Origin: MWCM01 sp964558315
GTDB lineage: Bacteria; Patescibacteriota; UBA1384; XYA2-FULL-43-10
Direction: 5' to 3'
Assembly (NCBI GenBank): GCA_964558315.1
Contig: CAZLCL010000009.1
Coordinates: 1-28,042, forward strand
Length of the DNA: 28,042 nt
The translations under genes were made by a program, and so were the position numbers. Within the stretch, counting starts at the first letter, position 1; each line of letters opens with the position of its first letter. Below the pieces are notes generated by a model, which was not told where the DNA came from, ran no database searches, and worked only from the letters and a program-made list of their open reading frames with translations. This document shows positions 16,078 to 21,865 of the stretch, one piece after another.

Positions 16078-16107
16078 ATTATATTTACGCGGTCGCTGTT
16101 ATACAGG
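16078..16107 (-). promoter_or_regulatory. Promoter of the PaaX/Cas2-like gene with putative operator
   Basis: Minus strand: consensus TATAAT at 16078-16083, 28 bases upstream of the ATG at 16050, with a poor -35 (CTGTAT) 17 bases further up. The 11-mer AGCGACCGCGT (16087-16097) occupies the spacer, the usual site of a repressor operator. The weak -35 and embedded motif suggest a regulated promoter. Confidence 0.5.
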
Positions 16108-16199
16108 TAGAATATTTTGCTAAGTTATAACTAGTTTCAAGCAAAGATGAAGATTATTTGTTTCAATTAATAGTTATTGCATTGTGGCGATACATATAG

Positions 16200-17441
16200 T
16201 TAGTTTCTCTGCATCTTGAGGAGACAAAGATATATATAAAGATTATGCAATGTCGTTAGGCGCAGACCCAATATTTCGTTATTGCGGATTAAATGCGATA
16301 TGTAGGCGCGGCTAAAACCACCTTTACAAGCCGGACACTGGCATCCTTCTTCGATAACTTTCGGGTCCGCACGATATTTTGAGTTTAATAAATTTATTAA
16401 TTTGAATTCCCCTTCAATACTTTTAACTTTTAACTTTTTACTTTTTACTTGCTGTTTATGCACATAAACGCTTCCATGCCGCGCAAGGCGTGTAGGGAGC
16501 ACACAATCAAACATATCCATGCCCAAATGAATTGCTTGATATATATCATTTGGTGTGCCCACACCCATTAAATAACGCGGTTTATCCACAGGCAGAATCT
16601 CCCCCATAAGCTCAACCGTCTGCCACATGTTACGCGTTTCGTGGTCAACAGCCAATCCTCCAACAGCATATCCATCGAAATTGAGTTTAATCAGCTCCTC
16701 TGTGCAGTATTTTCTAAGTTCTTCGTCCAATCCACCTTGCACAATACCAAATAAGGCAGGTATTAGCTTATTAGGCTTTAGCTTATTAGCAGTTAAATTA
16801 TTATTATCCTGATTATATAATTTTGAATTGTAACTTTGACTTTTGATTTTTGATTTTTGATTTTTCTTGTCAAAATGTAATTTCGATCGTTTAGCCCACT
16901 TAATTGTTAGTTCTACCGCTTCTTCGACTTCCCTTTTGCTTGCTTTACCGCTTGGGCAAACATCGAGAGGCATTAAAAAATCTACCCCCAAGTCCAGTTG
17001 TATATCAATTACTTTTTCCGGCGTAAAAAAGTGTTTAGATCCATCTAAATGCGAGGTAAATTCAACCCCATCCTCTGAAATTTTTACTAAAGACTTCCCT
17101 TCCTTATTTTTGATTTTTGATTTTTGATTTTTAAATTTATTTTCGCCCAGCGAAAACACCTGGTATCCTCCACTATCCGTCAAAATCGGACCGTCCCAGC
17201 GCATAAATTCATGTAGCCCGCCCATGTTTTTGATAAGCTTTTCACCGGGTCTTAAGTAAAGATGGTAAGTGTTCGAAAGCACTATTTGAGCCCCTAATTC
17301 TTTGAGCTCATTAGGCGAAACACCCTTTACACTGCCGACTGTTCCCACCGGCATAAAAAAAGGCGTGTCTATATTGCCATGTGCAGTAGCAAGTTTGCCG
17401 GCACGAACGCCATCTTTTTTTTGAATTATTTTAAATTTCAT
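16200..17441 (-). CDS. tgt: tRNA-guanine transglycosylase with three heptamer-derived insertions
   Basis: TGT exchanges guanine at the tRNA anticodon wobble position for a queuine precursor. I chose the ATG at 17441 (MKFKIIQKKDG), which matches the family start; the upstream frame is an artefact of a GC-rich segment. 413 residues. Conserved elements: PFFMPVGTVGSVKG, the general-base aspartate in LTDSGGYQVFSLG, the nucleophile region DMFDCVLPTR, GYAVGGLAV, and zinc ligands CxCxxC plus the His of HNL. Against E. coli TGT there are three Lys/Asn-rich insertions: after VFSLG, after WAKRSKLHF, and after GSVYV. Each contains a tandem heptamer array. The C-terminus stops about 45 residues early, soon after HNLYIYL. 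Both catalytic regions are intact, so it may be functional. No Shine-Dalgarno site is visible. Confidence 0.92.
   Translation of the reverse strand: MKFKIIQKKDGVRAGKLATAHGNIDTPFFMPVGTVGSVKGVSPNELKELGAQIVLSNTYHLYLRPGEKLIKNMGGLHEFMRWDGPILTDSGGYQVFSLGENKFKNQKSKIKNKEGKSLVKISEDGVEFTSHLDGSKHFFTPEKVIDIQLDLGVDFLMPLDVCPSGKASKREVEEAVELTIKWAKRSKLHFDKKNQKSKIKSQSYNSKLYNQDNNNLTANKLKPNKLIPALFGIVQGGLDEELRKYCTEELIKLNFDGYAVGGLAVDHETRNMWQTVELMGEILPVDKPRYLMGVGTPNDIYQAIHLGMDMFDCVLPTRLARHGSVYVHKQQVKSKKLKVKSIEGEFKLINLLNSKYRADPKVIEEGCQCPACKGGFSRAYISHLIRNNEILGLRLTTLHNLYIYLCLLKMQRN
16421..16448. repeat. Heptamer array inside tgt (TTTTAAC x2, TTTTTAC x2)
   Basis: Four heptamers, 28 bases, within the third insertion of tgt, which encodes a Lys/Val/Ser-rich stretch with no counterpart in other TGT proteins. 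Confidence 0.8.
16834..16861. repeat. Heptamer array inside tgt (CTTTGAC, TTTTGAT x3)
   Basis: Four heptamers, 28 bases, within the second and longest insertion of tgt (about 33 residues). The rest of the insertion (16755-16833) contains TTAG words spaced 7-8 bases apart. Confidence 0.8.
17108..17135. repeat. Heptamer array inside tgt (TTTTGAT x3, TTTTAAA)
   Basis: Four heptamers, 28 bases, within the first insertion of tgt. It has the same unit as the array at 16834-16861, so two of the three insertions use one heptamer. Confidence 0.8.
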
Positions 17442-17453
17442 ATATTTAGTTTT

Positions 17454-17478
17454 AGCCAGCCGCGATGAGCGGCTGGCT
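17454..17478. repeat. Perfect 10-bp GC hairpin between the small GC-rich ORF and tgt
   Basis: AGCCAGCCGC, loop of 5, GCGGCTGGCT. It includes part of the stop codon of the 57-codon ORF and ends 12 bases before the tgt ATG. There is no T-run on either side, so it is not a classical terminator. It may be an RNA-stability element, a translational regulator of tgt, or a cassette boundary. Confidence 0.55.
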
Positions 17479-17650
17479 ATTCGCCGGAGACATCCTCTAT
17501 CAAAAACCACCGAAGTCCAGTCAGCGACTCCAGCAGTTTCCAAAGTCGGGGTTTCGCCAACATCATGCGACCTATCCAGCTCCGCGAAGAAACCGCCAAC
17601 CCTCCAGTGCGATTATCCGTGTCTGCGTCACCGCACCCGATAAGCTTCAC
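17477..17650 (-). CDS. Small GC-rich ORF of unknown function
   Basis: 57 codons from a GTG at 17650, preceded by AAAGGGGG at 8 bases. The product begins VKLIGCGDADTDNRTGG and ends in a helix-like SLTGLRWFLIEDVSGE. Base composition is GC-rich while both sides are AT-rich. It lies after the rplL terminator and before tgt. Only the Shine-Dalgarno site, position and composition support it. It could be a real acquired gene or the remnant of one. Confidence 0.4.
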   Translation of the reverse strand: MKLIGCGDADTDNRTGGLAVSSRSWIGRMMLAKPRLWKLLESLTGLRWFLIEDVSGE

Positions 17651-17684
17651 GTTCAATTCCCCCTTTCTGTTGTCCCAGCTATCT

Positions 17685-17714
17685 AATATATCAAAAAACG
17701 GACTCCTTATGCAA
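17685..17714 (-). promoter_or_regulatory. Putative promoter for the small GC-rich ORF and tgt
   Basis: Minus strand: TTGCAT (17709-17714), 18-base spacer, TGA-TATATT (-10 at 17685-17690). The -35 box lies in the loop of the rplL terminator, so one operon ends where the next begins. Confidence 0.5.
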
Positions 17715-17732
17715 CAAAGCTTGAGTCCGTTT
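17693..17732 (-). terminator. Intrinsic terminator of the rplJ-rplL operon
   Basis: AAACGGACTC (17696-17705) pairs with GAGTCCGTTT (17723-17732), a 10-bp stem with a 17-base loop, followed on the minus strand by six T in all. It lies about 44 bases after the rplL stop. Confidence 0.85.
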
Positions 17733-17738
17733 TCACAT

Positions 17739-17766
17739 ATTGCATTATGCATTTCGCATTATACAA
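17739..17766. repeat. Heptamer array (ATTGCAT, TATGCAT, TTCGCAT, TATACAA)
   Basis: Four heptamers, 28 bases, between the rplL stop and its terminator stem, so they lie in the 3' UTR. Similar NNTGCAT units recur at 27528-27575. Confidence 0.65.
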
Positions 17767-17775
17767 TTATTGATG

Positions 17776-18237
17776 CTATTTCAGTTCAACAGTTGCGCCA
17801 GCCTCTTCAAGTTTCTTTTTGGCGTTCTCGGCATCTTCTTTTTTAGCACCCTTTAGAAGCTCTTTTGGAGCGGCTTCAACTAAATTCTTAGCTTCAACTA
17901 GGCCCAGTTCAGGCTTAATCTCGCGCACAACTTTGATTACTTGAATCTTTTTGTCACCACCGCTTGCCAAGATCACATCAAAAGAAGTTTTCTCTTCTGC
18001 TACTTCGGCTGGAGCAATTGCACCGGCTCCTGCGGAAGCTACAGCCACTGGAGCCGCCGCACTTACACCCCAGTGATCTTCTAAAGCTTTTACTAATTCA
18101 GATAGCTCCAAAACAGATAGTTTATCTAAATTAGCAACCAAGTCTTTAAACTTAGCACTAATCTCTGTTTTGGTCTCAGTTTTTGTTTCCTCTGCGACCT
18201 CTTTGGTTTCTTCAACCTTTTTTTCTTCGTCTGCCAT
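17776..18237 (-). CDS. rplL: Ribosomal protein L7/L12
   Basis: 153 residues; the usual length is about 120-125. The canonical parts are present: an N-terminal dimerisation helix pair (LSVLELSELVKALEDHWGVS), an Ala/Gly hinge (AAAPVAVASAGAGAIAPAE), and a C-terminal domain (FDVILASGGDKKIQVIKVVREIKPELGLVEAKNLVE in parts) that binds elongation factors. The extra length is an acidic Lys/Glu/Thr-rich N-terminal extension of about 28 residues. The start at 18237 has TTGGAGA as Shine-Dalgarno site. It is co-transcribed with rplJ, 84 bases downstream of it, and followed by a good terminator. Confidence 0.97.
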   Translation of the reverse strand: MADEEKKVEETKEVAEETKTETKTEISAKFKDLVANLDKLSVLELSELVKALEDHWGVSAAAPVAVASAGAGAIAPAEVAEEKTSFDVILASGGDKKIQVIKVVREIKPELGLVEAKNLVEAAPKELLKGAKKEDAENAKKKLEEAGATVELK

Positions 18238-18279
18238 AATTTCTCCAAATTTATTTATTTAATAATCTTTTTATTAATT

Positions 18280-18324
18280 ATCCGTGCCAATCAGTGGAAT
18301 TAATCAGTGGTGGTGTTATCCTTA
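18280..18324. repeat. Dispersed 45-bp repeat, copy 2
   Basis: It occupies most of the rplJ-rplL gap and includes the rplJ stop codon. 37 of 45 bases match 15011-15055 by hand alignment. Confidence 0.65.
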
Positions 18325-18840
18325 TTCTGCCTTTGCCTTAGCTCGAATAACATTAATAAGCCCGCGTATGTTCCCAGCCGCCACATTAACAAAACCTGAC
18401 ATCGGTGCAGAAATTGTGCCGAGCAATTTGGCCTGCAATTCTTGGCGAGAAGGCAACATGGCTAGCTGTTTTACCTTGCTCTCACTAATAAATTCATTTT
18501 CCAGAATCCCGCCGACTATCTCTAACGCTTCGTGATTTTTTGCATAATCGTTTATTGCTTTGGCCGGAACGGTTTCATCTTGGAAACCAATAGCTAGCGC
18601 CAAAGGTTTGTCCAAAACTTCCTGATCTACTTCTATCTTCTTATCTTTCAGAACGATCTTTAGTAAAGAGTTTTTAACCACTCTAAAAGATATGCTTTCA
18701 TTTCTTAATGTCTTTCTAAGCTCCTCGCTCTCTTTAACCTTTAAGCCTTTATAATCAACTAATACAGCTGATTTGGCTTTATCAAAATCTTCGGACAGCC
18801 CCGCAACCAGTTTCTCTTTTGTGTCTTTACTTTTTGGCAT
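18322..18840 (-). CDS. rplJ: Ribosomal protein L10
   Basis: 172 residues, normal length. The globular domain (KSAVLVDYKGLKVKESEELRK, FRVVKNSLLKI, then GILENEFIS) is typical of L10, which joins the L7/L12 stalk to 23S rRNA. The C-terminal helix that carries L7/L12 dimers follows (NVAAGNIRGLINVIRAKAKAE). The ATG at 18840 has GTGGAG as Shine-Dalgarno site. Upstream lie a promoter, an L10-type leader and a short terminator hairpin, so expression is probably feedback-regulated by the L10-L12 complex. Confidence 0.96.
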   Translation of the reverse strand: MPKSKDTKEKLVAGLSEDFDKAKSAVLVDYKGLKVKESEELRKTLRNESISFRVVKNSLLKIVLKDKKIEVDQEVLDKPLALAIGFQDETVPAKAINDYAKNHEALEIVGGILENEFISESKVKQLAMLPSRQELQAKLLGTISAPMSGFVNVAAGNIRGLINVIRAKAKAE

Positions 18841-18855
18841 GTTTACTCCACTATT

Positions 18856-18875
18856 AAAAAATCGGCTTCCGCCGA
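18856..18875 (-). terminator. Attenuator hairpin ahead of rplJ
   Basis: Minus strand: TCGGC-GGAA-GCCGA (18862-18875) followed by TTTTTT (18856-18861), ending 15 bases before the rplJ ATG. TCGGCGG, the 5' half plus two loop bases, is the exact complement of CCGCCGA in the L10 leader core, so pairing there would prevent the terminator. This is a probable antiterminator/terminator switch. Confidence 0.7.
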
Positions 18876-18890
18876 CATTACTTAGAGAAT

Positions 18891-18971
18891 AGTTTACAGT
18901 TTAAAGGTTATAGATTTGGTTGGAATTTTTGTATGAAACAAAGAAGTCGTCAACTGTAACCTGTTACCTGT
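18891..18971. repeat. Two heptamer arrays within the rplJ leader
   Basis: AGTTTAC, AGTTTAA, AGGTTAT, AGATTTG at 18891-18918, and CAACTGT, AACCTGT, TACCTGT at 18951-18971. They lie between the L10-binding core and the attenuator hairpin, lengthening the leader. Confidence 0.6.
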
Positions 18972-18974
18972 TTT

Positions 18975-19029
18975 CTCCTCGGCGGGGTTTATGGTTTAAG
19001 TCGCTGAATCGGCGACCCCCACTGTCTGC
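18975..19029 (-). promoter_or_regulatory. Ribosomal L10 leader (L10-L12 binding site)
   Basis: Minus strand: AGACAG, a GGGG strand, hairpin GTCGC/GCGAC (19000-19016), TTAA, a CCCC strand and GCCGAGG. This order matches the kink-turn-containing ribosomal L10 leader of Bacillus and others, where AGACAG and UGCCGAGG flank the same features. It begins just after the predicted start of transcription and lies about 135 bases upstream of the rplJ ATG. Bound L10-(L12)4 would stabilise it and free the attenuator. Confidence 0.78.
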
Positions 19030-19040
19030 GGAACAAAGTT

Positions 19041-19069
19041 ATAATATCAAATTATTAAACTAGTGTCAA
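19041..19069 (-). promoter_or_regulatory. Strong extended -10 promoter of rplJ-rplL
   Basis: Minus strand: TTGACA (19064-19069), 17-base spacer, TGA-TATTAT (19041-19046). Start near 19034, giving a leader of about 195 bases. Confidence 0.82.
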
Positions 19070-19128
19070 CGTTAGAATTCCATGATTTCGATAATTATTT
19101 TACACTCGATAATTTTCTATTCTTTTTT

Positions 19129-19190
19129 GTCATCCTGAGTTTACGAAGGATCTAAAATGGACAAATTCTTCGCTGATCACTCAAAATGAC
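19129..19190. repeat. GTCATCCTGAG-type palindromic repeat
   Basis: GTCATCCTGAG at the left end and CTCAAAATGAC at the right are imperfect inverted repeats, with CGAAGGAT and ATTCTTCG as inner arms. Sequences of the form GTCATCCTGAG...CGAAGGATCT are familiar dispersed intergenic hairpins in unrelated bacteria. It lies between the rplA terminator-like hairpin and the rplJ promoter. Confidence 0.65.
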
Positions 19191-19237
19191 TGACATTTAT
19201 GCCTGAATTTTTGGATTTGGGTAGAATGCCCACATGG

Positions 19238-19264
19238 GGGGCGCTATTTAGATAATAGCGCCCC
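19238..19264 (-). terminator. GC hairpin after rplA, probable terminator without T-run
   Basis: GGGGCGCTATT, loop of 5, AATAGCGCCCC: a perfect 11-bp stem, 15 bases after the rplA stop. No T-run follows on the minus strand, so termination here would be atypical. Processing or mRNA end protection is an alternative. Confidence 0.5.
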
Positions 19265-19278
19265 TTGGTGCAAAAAAA

Positions 19279-20121
19279 TTATTTTACAGAAACCCGCACA
19301 GAAGGGCCCATTGATGTTGTTAAATGAATGCTCTCAATTTTGTTTGCAGGAAATTGAGAGATTGCGGCATCAATATTGGCTTGGATTTTATCATCGGCCA
19401 ACTTAGCTTTGGCAACAGCAATATGAATATTGTTGGATTTATCAGCTTTGTATTCAATTCTGCCTCCCTTGAACTCTTCGGCGGCTGACTTAACATCCTC
19501 CGACACAGTCCCTGCCTTAGGGTTAGGCATCAGCCCTTTGGGCCCAAGTGTTTTAGCCATAGAGGCAAGACGAGGCATAACAGAAGGATGAGCCACCATG
19601 ATGTCAAAATCAATTTTTCCTGATTTTACTTTGGCGATAACCTCTTCTATATTCTTGTCATCAACCGTTAGCACCTTTTTTTCTTTTACTGCGCCACCAG
19701 GCAAAGTAAATGTCCCTCTGATGTTTTCTAATTTTTTGGATAGTTTAATATGCAGTTCTATTGTGGCTTCAAATTTTGTAATTGAAGTCTCTTTGGCCAG
19801 CTTAATCGCTTCAAGTATAGAATACTCTTTACCGATTTCGATTTTCTTTATCATTTCACGATATTTTTTGCCATGTTTAGGCTTAACTCTAATATTAGCC
19901 TTAGAGAGTTTTTTTGCGCTCCTTTCCTTGCTTTTTGAATCCTTGGTAGCCTCTTTGGCTTGCTCCTTTTCTCTCTCTTCTGCCTCTTTTCTCTCCTTTT
20001 CTCTCTCTTCTGCCTCATGAAGAAGCTCTTTTTCGTCAACTTCTTTACTCGGCACAACCGCTTCGACAACTTGCTCTTTTTTAACTTTCTTGGCGAGCGG
20101 TTTTTTCTTTTCCTCTGGCAT
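19279..20121 (-). CDS. rplA: Ribosomal protein L1 with long charged N-terminal extension
   Basis: 280 residues from the ATG at 20121 (MPEEKKKPLAKK), chosen because an AAAGGGAAG site precedes it; the frame extends 7 codons further upstream without a good signal. Residues about 1-85 form a Lys/Glu/Arg-rich coiled-coil extension absent from standard L1 (about 230 residues). The canonical L1 follows: KKYREMIKKIEIGKEYSI, TLPGGAVKEKKV, LGPKGLMPNPKAGTV (the rRNA-binding signature) and GRIEYKADKSNNIHIAV. L1 forms the mobile E-site stalk. rplK (L11), usually its upstream partner, is not present; pth is there instead. It has its own promoter and a structured leader. Confidence 0.95.
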   Translation of the reverse strand: MPEEKKKPLAKKVKKEQVVEAVVPSKEVDEKELLHEAEEREKERKEAEEREKEQAKEATKDSKSKERSAKKLSKANIRVKPKHGKKYREMIKKIEIGKEYSILEAIKLAKETSITKFEATIELHIKLSKKLENIRGTFTLPGGAVKEKKVLTVDDKNIEEVIAKVKSGKIDFDIMVAHPSVMPRLASMAKTLGPKGLMPNPKAGTVSEDVKSAAEEFKGGRIEYKADKSNNIHIAVAKAKLADDKIQANIDAAISQFPANKIESIHLTTSMGPSVRVSVK

Positions 20122-20163
20122 ACTTCCCTTTCTTCTCCGCAATGTTTAGTAAATAACTAACAA

Positions 20164-20210
20164 TGTGGAGTCTGTGGTCCAACGACTCGCATCTTAGGCG
20201 GTCTCCCACA
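20164..20210 (-). promoter_or_regulatory. Structured rplA leader, possible L1 autoregulatory site
   Basis: In the rplA leader TGTGGGAG (20203-20210) pairs with CTCCACA (20164-20170) with one bulge, enclosing about 32 bases containing AAGATGCGAG and TTGGACCACAG. The location just after the promoter suggests feedback control by L1. I could not match it to a specific family. Confidence 0.45.
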
Positions 20211-20240
20211 ATTATTATTAAATAATATTTACAACAGTTA

Positions 20241-20269
20241 ATTTTAGCATTTATTCGTAAATTTTTCAA
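20241..20269 (-). promoter_or_regulatory. Extended -10 promoter of rplA
   Basis: Minus strand: TTGAAA (20264-20269), 17-base spacer, TGC-TAAAAT (20241-20246). Start near 20234, so the leader is about 113 bases. Confidence 0.75.
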
Positions 20270-20303
20270 CCGTAAAGCACAAAGACAATTCGTTTTATAT
20301 GCT

Positions 20304-20924
20304 CTAGTCATTTAAATTAACTACACCTGCCGAAAAGCTCTCCTTTTTACCGAAATAGCCAATTAATCTTTCGCTTGATTTACTTATCACTTTGTTTAAA
20401 ACTGGCATCTCTCTGTCAGAAAAATTCTCCAGAACATATGAAGATGTATCAATACTGCTCGCGAGAGACGGAATCACGCCAGATTCAAACAGCTCGCCTC
20501 TTATGCCAATTCTAATCCGGGCAAATTCATTTGTTCCAAGTTGATCAATAATATTTTGCACGCCTTTATGTCCGGCGCTACTTCCACTATTTTTAAACCT
20601 CGCTTCACCTAACGGTAAATCTATATCATCATAAACCACAACAACATCGTTGATTTGTGCTTTATAATATGACAGCACGCCCGAAACCGCATTTCCCGAA
20701 ACATTCATAAATGTCTCTGGTTTAACTAAAATTATCTTCTCTCCCCTTTTAACCGTGTCTGCAATGCGGGACTTCAATTTTTTATTAAGATTAAAAACTA
20801 AGCTCTCATTAACGGGTGCGATTTCAGGATTCTGCGCCAATTTATCAACAAACATAAAACCCGCATTATGGCGCGTTTTTTTATACTTCTCTCCAGGATT
20901 TCCCAAACCGATGATTAGTTTCAT
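20304..20924 (-). CDS. pth: Peptidyl-tRNA hydrolase
   Basis: 206 residues. It releases peptides from peptidyl-tRNAs dropped by ribosomes. The N-terminus MKLIIGLGNPGEKYKKTRHNAG carries the conserved Asn9 and catalytic His19; VVVYDDIDLPLG carries the conserved Asp; FARIRIGIRG near the end is typical. At the position of E. coli Asn114 (GHNG) this protein has Lys (AGHKGVQN), a change in a tRNA-contacting residue. Spacing is slightly longer than average, with an insert around LFESGVIPSLASSIDTS. No clear Shine-Dalgarno site precedes the ATG at 20924; a heptamer array lies just upstream. Confidence 0.95.
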   Translation of the reverse strand: MKLIIGLGNPGEKYKKTRHNAGFMFVDKLAQNPEIAPVNESLVFNLNKKLKSRIADTVKRGEKIILVKPETFMNVSGNAVSGVLSYYKAQINDVVVVYDDIDLPLGEARFKNSGSSAGHKGVQNIIDQLGTNEFARIRIGIRGELFESGVIPSLASSIDTSSYVLENFSDREMPVLNKVISKSSERLIGYFGKKESFSAGVVNLND

Positions 20925-20933
20925 TTGATTAGA

Positions 20934-20961
20934 ATTATGAATAATGAATTATGAATAATGG
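20934..20961. repeat. Heptamer array (ATTATGA, ATAATGA, ATTATGA, ATAATGG)
   Basis: Four heptamers, 28 bases, filling nearly the whole gap between pth and the four-helix-bundle gene. The array at 21417-21444, on the other side of that gene, is a loose reverse-complement relative. Confidence 0.75.
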
Positions 20962-20965
20962 TTCT

Positions 20966-21346
20966 TTATATAAAACCTTTGGAAGACTTAATAAGACCGT
21001 TAACCAACTTGTGAATTATCACTGTCTGTTGATTAAGTTTATCATAATCATCTATCGAAATGTATCCGATGTCCCGTGAAATTATTATTTGATTTTGTAA
21101 TTCAGTTAAAGACCCGAGTGCCATGCAATAAAAATTTGCTTTATCTTTATAGCTGCTCCTACTAAAACCCTCGGCAATGTTTGATGTAATCGATACCGCA
21201 GAACGCCTAACTTGGTTTGTAAGTCCAAACATCTCTTCTTTCGGATAAACTTTTGTTGTTGTATATATCATTATTACAAGCTTGTGCCCCTCTTGCCACG
21301 CAATTAAATCAGTAAAATACTGAATTTTATGTCTATTATTTTCCAT
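20966..21346 (-). CDS. Four-helix-bundle protein (S23/IVP-like)
   Basis: 126 residues. It matches the family first seen in proteins encoded by 23S rRNA intervening sequences: DLIAWQEGHKLVIMIY, YPKEEMFGLTNQVRRSAVSITSNIAEGFSR, and FYCMALGSLTELQNQIIISRDIGYI. The fold is a small helical bundle thought to form oligomers; the cellular role is unsettled. Here it stands outside any rRNA and is bracketed by two heptamer arrays (20934-20961 and 21417-21444), which fits a mobile single-gene cassette. Only a weak Shine-Dalgarno sequence precedes the ATG at 21346. Confidence 0.92.
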   Translation of the reverse strand: MENNRHKIQYFTDLIAWQEGHKLVIMIYTTTKVYPKEEMFGLTNQVRRSAVSITSNIAEGFSRSSYKDKANFYCMALGSLTELQNQIIISRDIGYISIDDYDKLNQQTVIIHKLVNGLIKSSKGFI

Positions 21347-21416
21347 TTCTTATTTCGAATAAAGCATTGCTCTTTATTTCTCTCATTCTGCATGATCCCG
21401 CTAAAGGCGGTGGCTT

Positions 21417-21444
21417 TATTCTTTATTCATTATTCTTTATTCTG
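21417..21444. repeat. Heptamer array (TATTCTT, TATTCAT, TATTCTT, TATTCTG)
   Basis: Four heptamers, 28 bases. It differs by one base from the array at 27492-27519, about 6 kb away, so whole arrays, not just the period, are duplicated. Confidence 0.75.
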
Positions 21445-21458
21445 TCTCTAGGCTTCCC

Positions 21459-21764
21459 CTAAAGACCCGGTATTCCCAATCCTCCTGCGACTTCTTTCAT
21501 TTTTTCTGCGGCGTGTGCCTGCGCTCTGGATATGGCTTGGCTGATGGTATTTTTTAAAGCTTTTTCCAGCTCTCTTTTGTTTTCTACGCTCAATGCCTCT
21601 TCTGCTATATCTATATCAACTAAGTGTTGCTCGCCGTTCATAATAACTGTTACCCAACCATCATTGCTTTTAGCTTCAATTTCTGTGCTCTTTAGCTCTT
21701 TTTGAATAGCCCTAGCTTTTTTTTGTAAATCGTATAGCTCCCTCGCTTTTGAAAAATCTACCAT
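21459..21764 (-). CDS. ybaB: YbaB/EbfC family nucleoid-associated protein
   Basis: 101 residues from the ATG at 21764 (MVDFSKARELYDLQKK), chosen because AAAGGAAATAAA precedes it; an ATG 15 bases upstream overlaps that site. It is a short alpha-beta-alpha protein: a basic N-terminal helix, a beta hairpin (GWVTVIMNGEQHLVDIDI), and a long C-terminal helix ending MKEVAGGLGIPGL, typical of YbaB, which binds DNA as a dimer and is often next to dnaX and recR. Those partners are not here. Confidence 0.93.
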   Translation of the reverse strand: MVDFSKARELYDLQKKARAIQKELKSTEIEAKSNDGWVTVIMNGEQHLVDIDIAEEALSVENKRELEKALKNTISQAISRAQAHAAEKMKEVAGGLGIPGL

Positions 21765-21783
21765 TTTATTTCCTTTCATATAA

Positions 21784-21862
21784 TTTTAAGCAAGTGAATT
21801 TTGACGGTTGCAAGCGCTCCCGTGTTTTCGGGAAAAGCGCCTAAAAATTTACTTGCTTAAAA
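21784..21862. repeat. 18-bp inverted repeat with inner GC hairpin
   Basis: TTTTAAGCAAGTGAATTT (21784-21801) pairs with AAATTTACTTGCTTAAAA (21845-21862) with a single G.T position. Inside, GCGCT/AGCGC and CCCG/CGGG extend a second stem. It fills the gap between the protease stop and ybaB. On the minus strand no T-run follows the outer stem except within it. It is a terminator, processing site or MITE-like element. Confidence 0.55.
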
Positions 21863-21865
21863 AAA

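Noticed and set aside
17442..17543. N-terminal extension of TGT
   Set aside because: It reads through the GC-rich patch and hairpin in another frame; MKFKIIQKKDG matches the TGT start.
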